Source: Sphingomonas koreensis
Lineage (GTDB): Bacteria; Pseudomonadota; Alphaproteobacteria; Sphingomonadales; Sphingomonadaceae
Assembly (NCBI RefSeq): GCF_002797435.1
Contig: NZ_PGEN01000001.1
Span: forward strand, 3,160,501 to 3,224,500
Length of the DNA: 64,000 bases
Direction of reading: 5' to 3'
Shown here: positions 33,838 through 42,692 of the stretch, piece after piece
How the letters are laid out: each line of letters starts with the position of its first letter
Position numbering within the stretch: position 1 is the first letter of the stretch
Program-made: the position numbers and the translations under genes
Notes under the pieces: model-generated
What the model was told of the DNA's origin: nothing
The model's database searches: none
The model's input: the letters and a program-made list of their open reading frames with translations, nothing else

Positions 33838-34770
33838 TCACAGGTCGAATATCGAGGTCATCAGCGTCGTCTTATGGTCTTTGTCGAGGCTGGCCTGCCG
33901 CGCCAGATTGACGAACTGCTTCTCGGCGACGACCAGGTCGGCGAAGGGCACTACGGTCGTGAACGCCGCCATGTCGCGAAGATCATTCTCGTTGATCCCG
34001 CGCGCCTGGTCCTCGAGGCGAACAGCCAGTTCGCGCTCGATATTGAGGATCGGGATCTCGGCGGCGATGCGCCGCACCAGCGACGAGCCGATGTCGCTGA
34101 CGGTCCGCCAGTCCAGTCCCAGCTGCCTGCCGGTCGCGAGGATGAAGTCGAGCTCGTCGATGATCAGCCTTGCGCCATAGGCGCGCTTCCGGAGTGCCAG
34201 CGTCTCGCCGGCGGCGATCGCGCGCCGCGATTCGATGCCGCCGATGAGCTCGGCCGAACTTGCGCTGTAGCGCCGGACCGCCTCAAGGCGGACGTCCTCC
34301 TCGCCGGCCATCAGATAGTCGAACAGCGCGCGGACAGGGTCCTGGCGGAGGAAATCGAGCACTGGCTGTGAGATTTCGAAGCCATAGGTTTGCGGAGAAT
34401 AGTCGGCTGCGGACTCGAACCAGAGATCGGACAGGAACCAGTGCGCTTCCGGCTCGGGGTGCGAAATGCCGTGGCGACGCGCGAGATAGGCGGCCAGCGT
34501 CTCCCCGAATATGCGGCGCCGGCTTCGAAACACCCGGCCACCACTGATCACGGCCTGGGTGTGCGCCATGTTCGCCCGCCGCGCCGGATCGTTGATCTTG
34601 GCGGTCTCGTAGATGTTGGCGAAGGACAGCGGCACCATGATCGCCTGCGACCGGATGCCCTCTATCACCTTCGACAGCGCTACATGCTCCTTCGGGAAGC
34701 TGGCCTTGTCCCAGGCGCCGCGCGCCAGTGCCACCCAGGCATTCTGATCGAGATAGAGCAGGCGGGTCAT
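33838..34770 (-). CDS. PIN-like domain protein
   Basis: This 310-aa protein starts MTRLLYLDQNAWVALARGAW: a short strand with Asp8 and Asn, as in PIN-like ribonuclease domains. Near the C-terminus DMAAFTTVVPFADLVVAEKQFVNLARQ (Asp266, Asp278, Glu283) could complete an acidic metal site. The middle region is a long helical insert, larger than in VapC toxins (about 130 aa). No small antitoxin gene adjoins it. It converges with the zinc-ribbon gene, 40 bases away. Confidence 0.72.
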   Translation of the reverse strand: MTRLLYLDQNAWVALARGAWDKASFPKEHVALSKVIEGIRSQAIMVPLSFANIYETAKINDPARRANMAHTQAVISGGRVFRSRRRIFGETLAAYLARRHGISHPEPEAHWFLSDLWFESAADYSPQTYGFEISQPVLDFLRQDPVRALFDYLMAGEEDVRLEAVRRYSASSAELIGGIESRRAIAAGETLALRKRAYGARLIIDELDFILATGRQLGLDWRTVSDIGSSLVRRIAAEIPILNIERELAVRLEDQARGINENDLRDMAAFTTVVPFADLVVAEKQFVNLARQASLDKDHKTTLMTSIFDL

Positions 34771-35468
34771 CGTTGTTGCCCTTGCTGCAAGGACGGGAAG
34801 CATCTGTCGAGATGGAATGCAGGGAACGCCCTTTCGCGGTGGGCCCGCGTGATCCCGCGCTATGGCGTGGCCTTACCGTCGCCGAGCTTCTGCGGGTCTG
34901 GGTCCGGCGGTGCCGATCGGTGGCATGGGCCAGCGCGCCGCTGACCCTGGCGGAGCGGGGCGATGACGCACACTGCCGGACTGCTGCGCAGCCGCAGGGT
35001 GCGGCGCCTGATCGCGGCCCCGCGGGCACGCGCGCTCCGCAGCCGGGCGGCGCGCCCGGTTTCGCGCCCGGCGACAATTGCCGCCTTTGGGCGCGAAGCC
35101 CGACCCTGCGCCGCTGATCCGGCCGCGCCGCACGAGAGCCCATCCTTTGTCCGGGTCGGCGGCGGGCGCCGACGGTGAAGCGGGCGCCGCTCGCGCGGCG
35201 GCGTTGCTTGTAGCCTCTCCCGGTGGCGCGGGAGTGGGCGGCGCGCCCTGCTAGGCCCGCTCGCGTCCCCGGCAAGCCGGGCTGACGCCCGGCTCCTCCA
35301 CTGATGTTCCGGTCCCTTCGGGATGCCTGGTCCGCTCGAGGCGGGCCTCTCCGGTCGCTCCTGCCGCCCACCCCCGCTTCCGGGGGAGGCCATTGGGTTT
35401 TTGGGCGGGGTTGGAGGCTGACCCATGTATTCCATCATCACCGGCACCGCTGGGGCGGGGATGCGGCC
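34771..35468. other. 700-base GC-rich region with no convincing gene
   Basis: Open frames here are Arg/Ala/Pro-rich artefacts of GC-rich sequence. Several stem-loops are visible, for example CCCCCGC..GCGGGGG-type (near 35374-35390) and CCGGCAAGCCGG (near 35271). This is the segment between the cargo cassette and the first backbone gene (DUF2958) and may hold the promoter for the backbone. Confidence 0.5.
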
Positions 35469-35951
35469 ATGAAGCTGCTGACCTCCGCTTTGCGCACGGC
35501 CTTGCAGGTCAATGCCGCCGCGCACGCCGAACGTTCGGGACAGGGAAACGAGCGCGCGCACGATCCCGTGCCGGTCGTCAAATTCTTCAATCCCATGGGG
35601 CCAGCGACTTGGCTCGCGACCGAACTCGACGCTGATGGCGACACGCTGTTCGGGCTCGCCGATCTCGGATTCGGCTGCCCCGAACTCGGCTATTTCAGCC
35701 TGTCCGAGATCGCCGCGCTGCGCCTGCCCTTCGGGCTTGGCATCGAACGCGACATCGGCTTTGCGACCACCGCGCCGCTGTCGGTCTGGGCCGAAGCCGC
35801 GCGCGGTGCCGGCTCGATCCTCGCCGCGCAAGCCGTGGTCCGCGCCATCGAGGCGGCGGCGCGTTCGGCCCGGCCATCGCCCCATGGGGACGGTGCGGCA
35901 AGTGCACCCGATCCCGATCCGCTTCCGCCCGGCAACCCGCTGGACGGCTGA
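35469..35951 (+). CDS. DUF2958 domain protein of conjugative elements
   Basis: This 160-aa protein starts at ATG 35469; the long open frame upstream is an artefact. VPVVKFFNPMGPATWLATELDADGDTLFGLADLGFGCPELGYFSLSEIAAL is the DUF2958 core, a small domain seen almost only in conjugative and integrative elements. Its biochemical role is unknown. The C-terminus is a Pro/Asp-rich tail. It precedes ParB by 86 bases. Confidence 0.88.
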   Translation: MKLLTSALRTALQVNAAAHAERSGQGNERAHDPVPVVKFFNPMGPATWLATELDADGDTLFGLADLGFGCPELGYFSLSEIAALRLPFGLGIERDIGFATTAPLSVWAEAARGAGSILAAQAVVRAIEAAARSARPSPHGDGAASAPDPDPLPPGNPLDG

Positions 35952-36037
35952 CGCGCGGCGCGTTCCCGCCGCAGCCCAGCCGGTCCCGTCCATCGTGGAA
36001 GGAGCGACGGGACCGGTGCTCTTGAAGGAGCACACCC

Positions 36038-37927
36038 ATGAGACTCGATTTCATCCCGCTCGACAAGCTCACCGTCAGCAAGACCAATATGCGCTACGGC
36101 AAGCGCCCGCCCGATGTCGCCGACATCCTGCCGACCATCCGCAAGCGCGGCGTCATCGTCCCGCTGGTGGTGCGCCCCAATTGCGTGCCCCCCAAGGAAC
36201 CGGACGGCGGCTATGAGATCGTCGCGGGCGCGCGGCGCTTCACGGCGGCGGGCATCGCCGCCGCCGAACGCCGCGCAGAGGGCGCGGAGGGCGAGGCCCA
36301 GGACGACATGCTGCCCTGCGCGATCCTCGACAGCGGCGACGATGCCGACGCCATCGAACTCTCGCTGATCGAGAATGTCGCCCGCCTCGACCCCGACGAG
36401 GTGACGCAGTGGGCGACCTTCACCCGGCTGGTGAAGGAAGGGCGCAGCCCCGACGACATCGCCGCGACCTTCGGCCTGCCCGACCTCGCGGTGAGGCGCA
36501 TCCTCGCGCTCGGCAATTTGCTGCCGCGCATCCGCACGCTCTATGCCGATGACAGGATCGACCGCGCCACGATCCGCCACCTGACCATGGCGAGCAAGCG
36601 CCAGCAGCGCGACTGGCTGGCGCTTCTCGACGATCCCGAACAGCGCGCACCGACCGGCGCGCAGCTCAAGGCATGGCTGCTCGGCGGGCAGACCATTCCG
36701 GCGAGCCTTGCCCTGTTCGATGTCGAGGCAAGCGGCCTCGTCACCGTCGCCGACCTGTTCGGCGCGGATCGCTGTTTCGCCGATGCGGCGGCGTTCTGGA
36801 ACGCGCAGGATGCGGCGATCTCCGCCCGCCGCGAGGCCTATCTCGCCGAGGGCTGGGGCGAGGTCGCGATCGTGCCCAAGAGCGAGCATTTCGCCAGCTG
36901 GGACTATGAGAAGCGGCCCAAGCGCAAGGGCGGGCGCGTCTATATCGACGTCCGCGCGACCGGCGAGGTCGCCTTCCACGAAGGCTATGTCACGCGGCGC
37001 GAGGCGGCGCGCGTACCGAAAGCCGATGCCACCCCGGCCGAGAAGCCCAAGCGGCCCGAACTGACCACGGCGCAGCAGACCTATCTCGACCTGCACCGCT
37101 TCGCCGCCGTCCGCGCCGCGCTGGCCGGCCATCCCGGCGTGGCATTGCGGCTGATGGTCGCGCACCTCGTCGCCGGGTCGTCGCTCTGGAATGTGCGCCG
37201 CCAAGCCTTGGCGTGCCGCGACGAGGCCACACAGGAAAGCGTCGAGACGTGCCGGGGCGAGACCCTGTTCGACGAGCGCCGCCGCGCCGTTCTCGCGTTG
37301 CTCGGCATGGACCCCGAACGTGAGACGGTGACCCGCAGCAGCGCCGACGACCGGCGGCTGGTCGGCATCTTCCTGCGCCTGCTCGACCTGCCCGACGCGG
37401 CCTTGGGCGACGTGATCGCCGTTGCGATGGGCGAGACGCTCGCGGCGGGCGATGCGGCGGTCGAGGCGGTCGGGCTGACCCTCGGCCTCGACATGGCCGA
37501 CTGGTGGCAGCCGGACGCCGCGTTCTTCGATCTGCTCCGCGACAAGGAAGTGCTCGGCGCGATGGTCGCCGAGGTCGCGGGTGAACGGATCGCCGCCGCC
37601 AATGCCAAGGAGAAGGGCAAGACCCTGATACGGATCGTGACGGACCATCTCGACGGCATCGACGGACGTACCAAGGTCGAGCACTGGGTACCGCGCTGGA
37701 TGGCGTTCCCGCCCGCCGCTTATACTGCGCGCGGTGGCGTCGGCACGGTCAGGGCCAGCTTCAGGGTCGGCGCCGCCAAGGCCGATATGGAGGCCAGCTT
37801 GGAGCCGGATCGCGATCCCGATCCGACCGCGCCGGGCGCGCAGGCGCTCGCCCCGGACCCCGACCGGCGCGGGGACGCGGCGGCGGTGAACGATACCGAC
37901 GCGGTACCCGAACCGCTCGCCGCCTGA
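36038..37927 (+). CDS. ParB/RepB/Spo0J-type protein of integrative elements
   Basis: This 629-aa protein begins MRLDFIPLDKLTVSKTNMRYG, followed by the ParB N-terminal (Srx-like) domain: VPLVVRPN..YEIVAGARRFTAAGIAAAER and ALSLIENVARLDPDEVTQW-type motifs. A helix-turn-helix follows (DDIAATFGLPDLAVRRILAL, about 150-170). The long C-terminal part is specific to this ICE-borne group. Such proteins lack a partner ParA and may act in element maintenance or plasmid-like replication. An ATG with GGAG upstream supports the start. Two hairpins follow. Confidence 0.9.
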   Translation: MRLDFIPLDKLTVSKTNMRYGKRPPDVADILPTIRKRGVIVPLVVRPNCVPPKEPDGGYEIVAGARRFTAAGIAAAERRAEGAEGEAQDDMLPCAILDSGDDADAIELSLIENVARLDPDEVTQWATFTRLVKEGRSPDDIAATFGLPDLAVRRILALGNLLPRIRTLYADDRIDRATIRHLTMASKRQQRDWLALLDDPEQRAPTGAQLKAWLLGGQTIPASLALFDVEASGLVTVADLFGADRCFADAAAFWNAQDAAISARREAYLAEGWGEVAIVPKSEHFASWDYEKRPKRKGGRVYIDVRATGEVAFHEGYVTRREAARVPKADATPAEKPKRPELTTAQQTYLDLHRFAAVRAALAGHPGVALRLMVAHLVAGSSLWNVRRQALACRDEATQESVETCRGETLFDERRRAVLALLGMDPERETVTRSSADDRRLVGIFLRLLDLPDAALGDVIAVAMGETLAAGDAAVEAVGLTLGLDMADWWQPDAAFFDLLRDKEVLGAMVAEVAGERIAAANAKEKGKTLIRIVTDHLDGIDGRTKVEHWVPRWMAFPPAAYTARGGVGTVRASFRVGAAKADMEASLEPDRDPDPTAPGAQALAPDPDRRGDAAAVNDTDAVPEPLAA

Positions 37928-37938
37928 ACCGGAAGGGA

Positions 37939-37965
37939 CGCGCGGGACACAGCTCCCGCGCGTTT
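37939..37965 (+). terminator. hairpin after parB
   Basis: CGCGCGGGA and TCCCGCGCG are exact 9-bp arms around CACAGC, followed by TTT. It lies 12 bases after the parB stop. Confidence 0.7.
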
Positions 37966-38004
37966 CCGGCGGGCTGGCTATCGGTTGCGGACCGTGAAAT
38001 CCGG

Positions 38005-38056
38005 CCGCGCGCCCGCGCCTCGCCCTGATGGGCTCGGCGCGGGCGCGCGGATTTTT
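38005..38056 (+). terminator. strong rho-independent terminator
   Basis: Two exact 15-bp GC arms (38005-38019 and 38036-38050) enclose a 16-base loop and are followed by ATTTTT. It ends the DUF2958-ParB transcript. Confidence 0.85.
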
Positions 38057-38098
38057 GCGGATGGTGCGAGCGGAGGGCATCCCCGCTAGAACAAGCGG

Positions 38099-38440
38099 AT
38101 GGATAGTGGGGAATCGGGGGCAAAGATCGACAACCAGACCTGGTTGATCGATGCGGGGCACGACATCATCGAGAAGAAGCGCGCACAGGGCCGTGAGGCG
38201 CTGACGCCGCGCGAGCGCCTGATCCATTGCTTCTGGATCGCGGACTACAGCATGCGCAATGCTGGCGATCTTGCCACGGCGCGTGATCTCGATTTCGATT
38301 ATCGCACTGATGGGGCGCGGGCAGCAGCGGCGCTCGACCTGCCCGTGGCCGCGTCCCTGTTCGCGTTGAGCGAGGGCGAGCTTGAACGTCGGTTCTTCGA
38401 TCTGTTCGACGCAGTCTGCGCGGAATTGCGCACGCGCTGA
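38099..38440 (+). CDS. conserved hypothetical 113-aa protein
   Basis: The ATG at 38099 follows a strong terminator. The protein is mainly helical: IDAGHDIIEKKRAQGREALTPRERLIHCFWIADYSMRNAGDL, then SEGELERRFFDLFDAV. I recognise no domain. It lies alone between the ParB unit and the DUF736 gene. It is probably a backbone gene of the element. Confidence 0.65.
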   Translation: MDSGESGAKIDNQTWLIDAGHDIIEKKRAQGREALTPRERLIHCFWIADYSMRNAGDLATARDLDFDYRTDGARAAAALDLPVAASLFALSEGELERRFFDLFDAVCAELRTR

Positions 38441-38853
38441 ATTTCTGGGGCCGCCGTCGCGCTCCTGCCCGCCAGCGCAGCGCTGGGCGGGTGCCTGATT
38501 GCGGAATCCCGTCGAGAATGTTTGCGCGCGGATCGCGCAACCGGGCCGCGCGAAGCCAATTTCGCGAGTGATCTCCAAAGGCGGCACAGATCTGCTTGCA
38601 AGGATCCCGCACCGTCCACGGCTCCTTGGGCGCATGACCTGGAACGGCCGCCGGCCTCCCGAAACCATCGCCCGCCGGCTTATTTCCCCGCCCGCTGGCG
38701 CGGGCTCCTCGCGGTCGCTGCGCTCTCAAATAAGCCTTTGGCTCCGGTCCTCCGCTGGCGCTTCGGCCTGCCGGTTCGGGTGTCCGGCTGGCCGTCCCTG
38801 AGGTCCGCCCATCGCCCGGAACGGTTCGGGCGAGCATCTCAAGGAGACCTGCA
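38441..38853. other. 410-base gap upstream of the DUF736 gene
   Basis: No convincing gene is present. A GC stem-loop, CCCGCCAGCGC/GCGCTGGGCGGG (38468-38491), lies near the start and several smaller ones follow. The last bases carry AAGGAGA, the ribosome site of the DUF736 gene. Long GC-rich leaders before DUF736 are common in this element type. Confidence 0.5.
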
Positions 38854-39174
38854 ATGGCTGCCATCGGCTATGTCACCCGCGAAGGAAACGGCTTCAAGGG
38901 CGAGCTTCGGACCCTCTCGATCCGCACCGGCATCACCATCGTTCCGAACAGCCGCAAGACCAAGGACACCCAGCCCGACTATGTCGTCATGGCGGGCGGG
39001 GTCGAACTCGGTGCCGGCTGGAACCGTCGTGGCGAGATGTCCGGCAACGACTATGTCTCGCTGAGCCTTGCCGCCCCGGAGTTCGGGCCGCGCCGGCTCT
39101 ACGCCAATCTCGGCCGCGCCGCTGGCCAGGACGATGACGATTCCTTCGCCATCATCTGGAACCCGGCCGACTGA
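38854..39174 (+). CDS. DUF736 family protein
   Basis: This 106-aa protein has the DUF736 pattern: IGYVTREGNGFKGELRTLSIR...PDYVVMAGGVELGAGWNRRG..NDYVSLSLAAPEFG..LYANLGRA. Small beta-rich proteins of this family are abundant in alphaproteobacterial conjugative elements; their function is unknown, possibly nucleic-acid binding. The start is supported by AAGGAGA upstream. It precedes the HTH-TraF-transglycosylase cluster. Confidence 0.9.
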   Translation: MAAIGYVTREGNGFKGELRTLSIRTGITIVPNSRKTKDTQPDYVVMAGGVELGAGWNRRGEMSGNDYVSLSLAAPEFGPRRLYANLGRAAGQDDDDSFAIIWNPAD

Positions 39175-39335
39175 GCCGTTCCGATCCGCGCCCCGACCGG
39201 GCGCGGATCGCTTGACCGGCACGGGGGTCGAAAACGCATATGCCCGTTTTCGACCCTGCCGGGCGCGGCGTTCGAGGTTCAGTTGGGTGTCCGGGCGGCG
39301 CGATCCGGCAGCCGCCCTATAGCGGATCCCGACTC

Positions 39336-39578
39336 ATGACCGACCCCACCGACCCCGACGACACTGCCGTCCGCGCGCAGAAGGCGCGCGAAACCTGCCC
39401 CTTCCTCACCACCAAGCAGACCGCCTTCCATCTCGGGCTCGCGCCCAGCACCTTGAAGGGTATGCGCGCGGAAGGACGCGGGCCGGTCTGCCGCCTCCAT
39501 GGTCGCGCCTGGTACTACCATATCGACGATATCGAGGCCTGGTCGAAGGCCCGGCGCAAAGGCGGCGACCATGATTGA
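39336..39578 (+). CDS. helix-turn-helix (excisionase-like) DNA-binding protein
   Basis: This 80-aa protein is called from ATG 39336, dropping a poorly supported N-terminal extension. FLTTKQTAFHLGLAPSTLKGMRAEGRGPVCRLHGRAWYYHIDDIEAWSKAR is a MerR/excisionase-type winged helix as found in AlpA/Xis proteins. It overlaps the traF start by 8 bases. It may regulate the transfer genes or take part in excision. Confidence 0.85.
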   Translation: MTDPTDPDDTAVRAQKARETCPFLTTKQTAFHLGLAPSTLKGMRAEGRGPVCRLHGRAWYYHIDDIEAWSKARRKGGDHD

Positions 39579-40164
39579 GCGCCGCGATCTTCCGCTGTTC
39601 GCCTGGGGCGAAGCGCTCCGTGCCGCCAAATGGCGCCGCCGGATCCTGGTGCGCCGCACGACCCTCGTCGCGCTCGGATGTGCCTGTCTCGCCGCGACCA
39701 TCGTCGCGCCGCCGCTGCCGCGATTGCTGTGGAACGCCAGCGCCAGCGCGCCGGTCGGCCTCTATCGCGTTGCGCCCGGCCACGGCGTCGTCCGCGGTGA
39801 TATGGTGATCGCGCGGACCCCGCTGCCCGTACGCGCGCTGGCGGCGAGCCGGCATTATGTCCCGGCGAACGTCCCGCTGGTGAAGCGCGTGGCCGGCGTG
39901 CCGGGCGACCTGGTCTGTGCGATCGGACCCGAGATCCTCGTCAATGGCAGCGTGCTCGCGACGCGGCGCGCCAGCGACCGGCTCGGACGGCCGCTGCCCT
40001 GGTGGACCGGCTGCCGGATCCTCCGCAACGGCGCGCTGTTGCTGCTGATGTCGGACACGCCGGACTCGTTTGACGGGCGCTATTTCGGACCCACTGACGC
40101 CGCGGACGTGATCGGCAAGGCAACGATCTTGTGGACTTGGTCGGGAGGTTCCAATGGTGGTTAG
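39571..40164 (+). CDS. traF: TraF-type S26 signal peptidase (conjugation)
   Basis: This 197-aa protein starts at ATG 39571. A membrane anchor (about 29-47) precedes the S26 peptidase domain with the catalytic Ser59 (SASAPVGLYRV) and Lys105 (PLVKRVAGVPGD). In RP4-like systems TraF matures and circularises the TrbC pilin, which is encoded here at 53748. It overlaps the upstream HTH gene and the downstream transglycosylase gene. Confidence 0.9.
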   Translation: MIERRDLPLFAWGEALRAAKWRRRILVRRTTLVALGCACLAATIVAPPLPRLLWNASASAPVGLYRVAPGHGVVRGDMVIARTPLPVRALAASRHYVPANVPLVKRVAGVPGDLVCAIGPEILVNGSVLATRRASDRLGRPLPWWTGCRILRNGALLLLMSDTPDSFDGRYFGPTDAADVIGKATILWTWSGGSNGG

Positions 40165-40789
40165 GCGCTGTTGGCCGATCGGCAGAGGGGCGTGGATGGC
40201 GCTGGCCGCATGGCTCGCGCTGGCCTGCCCGGCGGCGGCGCAGACCGTCGCGGATTGGCGCCCGCTTACAACTGAGGCGGCGCAACGGTTCGGCTTGCCA
40301 GTCGCCTGGATCGAACGGGTGATGCAGGCGGAAAGCGGCGGCCGGACGATGCTCCAGGGGCGGCCGATCGTCAGCCGCGCCGGCGCGATGGGGCTGATGC
40401 AGTTGATGCCGGGCACCTGGGCCGAGATGCGGGCTGCGCTTGGTCTCGGCAGCGATCCATTCGATCCGCGCGACAATATCCTCGCCGGCACCGCCTATTT
40501 GCGGCGCATGTATGACCGATTCGGTTATCCGGGCATGTTCGCCGCCTATAATGCCGGACCCGGGCGCTACGCTGCCTATTTGGCGGGCCGCCAGCCGCTG
40601 CCGGGCGAGACGATCGCCTATCTGGCGACGGTGGGCGGCGATCGTCAAAGCCCGCCTGCGGCGACCATCGAACCGCGCAAGCCCACCCTCTTTGTCGTGC
40701 TGAACGTCAGGGCGGATCCAGCAGCGGCTGCTCCGGCGCCAGCCGGGGAGCTGTTCGTAACTCTGCGTCGGGACCGCGTGGTCCCCTGA
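40154..40789 (+). CDS. lytic transglycosylase (SLT domain) for conjugation
   Basis: This 211-aa protein has a signal peptide ending CPAAAQ and an SLT goose-lysozyme-like domain. The catalytic Glu lies in VMQAESGGRTM, followed by AMGLMQLMPGTW and FAAYNAGPGRYA. It opens the peptidoglycan locally for assembly of the transfer apparatus, like VirB1/TrbN. It overlaps traF by 11 bases. Confidence 0.9.
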   Translation: MVVRRCWPIGRGAWMALAAWLALACPAAAQTVADWRPLTTEAAQRFGLPVAWIERVMQAESGGRTMLQGRPIVSRAGAMGLMQLMPGTWAEMRAALGLGSDPFDPRDNILAGTAYLRRMYDRFGYPGMFAAYNAGPGRYAAYLAGRQPLPGETIAYLATVGGDRQSPPAATIEPRKPTLFVVLNVRADPAAAAPAPAGELFVTLRRDRVVP

Positions 40790-40890
40790 TCCGTCCTGCT
40801 GTCACCGTCGCGCCCAGCTCCGCTCGACGACCCGCTCTGCTGGAACGGGTCGTCGAGGTCGATGGCGATGAGATTACTTCTTGAGCAGGA

Positions 40891-41562
40891 TCAGGCCGCG
40901 CGGCGCCGAGGCGGCGGCAGGTCGCGCAGCGGCAGATAGAGCAACTTGAAATAGTCTTCGGCAAGCTGGCGCGCGGTGTCCGGCAGCAGCTTCTTGATCG
41001 AGCCGGTGAACGCGCTGGCATAGAATAGAGGCTTGCCGGGCGCGCCGCGGGCGCGTTCCTGAAACAGACGAAACATGACACGGACCAGCTCGGTGCTTTT
41101 CGGCCGGCTGACATGATCGTCGCAATCGGAATCGATCGTGATGCAGTCCCATGCGAGCTCGGCATATTGCCGCGCCATCTTGACCATCATCATTGGCCGG
41201 TTGTGTGCCTGACAGACATAATAGTGACGATCGTTCGCGGCGCGATCGCCTTTTCTGAACCAGGTATAGGGTGTCTCGTCGAGGACATCCTCGCGCATCG
41301 CGGCCGGGAAAGCGCCGACCGCGATGTTGGGATAGCCGAGTGTCTCGAGCCGCCCGGCGAACAGCCCGGCGTCGGCGTCGGCGAGCGCGGGCGGCTTGCA
41401 GGTCTCGGCGGCGATGGCCGCGCGTAGCGCAGCGTTGGTGCCGAAGCCGAGGCTGAATGCCAGCGCTTCGGTGAGATGTCCCGAACGAATTTCAGGCAGG
41501 GACATGCGCAGCGCCGCCTTGGCAGCGTCGATATTGGCTTGAGTCAGGATGAATAAAGGCAT
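40891..41562 (-). CDS. conserved hypothetical 223-aa protein
   Basis: This is a minus-strand gene between the transglycosylase and the next unit. The N-terminal half (LTQANIDAAKAALRMSLPEIRSGHLTEALAFSLGFGTNAALRAAI) is helical and resembles the start of proteins often found in plasmid and ICE backbones. The rest contains WFRKGDRAANDRHYYVCQAHNRP and a basic C-terminus. I cannot name a family or function. The ATG at 41562 gives a clean full-length reading frame. Confidence 0.65.
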   Translation of the reverse strand: MPLFILTQANIDAAKAALRMSLPEIRSGHLTEALAFSLGFGTNAALRAAIAAETCKPPALADADAGLFAGRLETLGYPNIAVGAFPAAMREDVLDETPYTWFRKGDRAANDRHYYVCQAHNRPMMMVKMARQYAELAWDCITIDSDCDDHVSRPKSTELVRVMFRLFQERARGAPGKPLFYASAFTGSIKKLLPDTARQLAEDYFKLLYLPLRDLPPPRRRAA

Positions 41563-42002
41563 GACGAACCGTCCTCATGTGAAGGCCGCTTATCGCCGAT
41601 TACAAGACGGCCCGAGGGTCCGGCTGTCGAACGCTTGTCGCTCTGCTCTGCTTGGACCCGGCGACAGGTCAGGTGAGAGGAACCGGCTTCACATCATAAT
41701 CGGGTCTGCGGGGCGGGCAAGACGATCGAGCGCCAAGCTTGTGGATAAGGAGGCTCGTCTCGGATCGTCCCAGCATGGCGGCTGCCAGCGCGCCTGTGCA
41801 AGGCCGGCGGCCCCTCCAATTTTGCTGCGACAATGAGCGTGCTGCGCACGCGCGTTTGTTCGTAGCCGCGCAACAAAATCGGTTCCTCCGCCGCCGCTGC
41901 GCGGTGCCTGCGCTACGCTCCGGCAGCCCTGACAGGCACGCCGGCAACCGCCGTCGAGAGGCTGTCTTCGAAGCGGAAGACGTCAAGCGACAGGAGGTTC
42001 TC
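41563..42002. other. 440-base gap between divergent genes, candidate oriT neighbourhood
   Basis: No convincing gene is seen. It separates the 223-aa gene (minus) and the 119-aa gene (plus) and should contain both promoters. It lies within 1.1 kb of the relaxase gene, so the transfer origin could be here or in the gap at 42363-42692, but I see no diagnostic nick-site motif. A strong AGGAGG at 41991 serves the downstream gene. Confidence 0.4.
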
Positions 42003-42362
42003 ATGACCATGTTTCAACCGATTTCGCAGTGTTCGCATCGCGTGATGGCGACGCTCGTGGCAGGGCTCGAACTGGAATTCGGGCGCGGCGCCGCGGAAGC
42101 GCTGGCGGCACGGTTTATCGCGGCGGAGGAGTGCGATTTCATCTGGGATGCACGGGTCGAAGAGCGCTGGCTGGGTGCCTATGAAGCGCTTGAGGAGGAG
42201 GGGTTCGAGTTCGACCGGGTTGCCGTGATCGGGGCTCTGGATGGCCACTGGTTCGCTGCGATCTGCATCATCGATGGCGATGGAAACCCGCATGGGATGA
42301 TCGCGCGGCGCAGCTTCTCAGGCGCGCGGGCAGCGCGAAAGGCGTTCGAGACACTGCATTGA
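42003..42362 (+). CDS. hypothetical 119-aa protein
   Basis: ATG 42003 follows AGGAGG, which fixes the start. The acidic protein has FGRGAAEALAARFIAAEECDFIWDARVEERWLGAYEALEEEGFEFDRVAVIG. No domain is recognised. A rho-independent terminator follows directly, so it is a single-gene unit preceding the relaxase. Confidence 0.7.
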   Translation: MTMFQPISQCSHRVMATLVAGLELEFGRGAAEALAARFIAAEECDFIWDARVEERWLGAYEALEEEGFEFDRVAVIGALDGHWFAAICIIDGDGNPHGMIARRSFSGARAARKAFETLH

Positions 42363-42378
42363 TCGAAGCGAAGATGCG

Positions 42379-42422
42379 GCCGGGATGCGGTGTCGGACAG
42401 GCATCGCATCCCGGCTTCTTTT
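42379..42422 (+). terminator. rho-independent terminator
   Basis: GCCGGGATGCG and CGCATCCCGGC are exact 11-bp arms around a 15-base loop, followed by TTCTTTTG. It lies 16 bases after the 119-aa gene. Confidence 0.85.
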
Positions 42423-42692
42423 GTCCTCGGCGAGGGTGGATAGCGAGCCACCAGGACACCGATGGACGGCCCGAGCTGAAGGGCCGCGTAAGGCAAGATA
42501 AAGCTGTGGCACCGGTGGTGCCGCAAGTGATTGTCTGCACATCGTTTTTCAGGGATTTCTGTGGCACTGCCCGACGCGCGCCAGTGCCGTTCTGGCCGGA
42601 ATCGACGGATTTCCGCGGCGTTCGATGGCACCGGTTTTCATGCGCGCAGAGGCGGGCCATGCTGTCTCGATACCTATGGCGGAATGCCTCTC
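42423..42692. other. leader region upstream of the relaxase gene
   Basis: No gene is seen in these 270 bases after the terminator. Part is AT-richer (CGTTTTTCAGGGATTTC near 42542). It should hold the relaxase promoter and is a second candidate for oriT. Confidence 0.4.

Noticed and set aside
33838..34770. Classical VapBC toxin-antitoxin pair
   Set aside because: The PIN-like protein is more than twice VapC length and no antitoxin-sized gene adjoins it.
34963..35178. 71-codon plus-strand frame
   Set aside because: It is Arg/Ala-rich without a ribosome site or recognisable domain.
35690..38668. 992-codon minus-strand open frame
   Set aside because: It is antisense to DUF2958 and ParB and rich in Arg/Gly/Ala with no domain; an artefact of GC-rich codon use.
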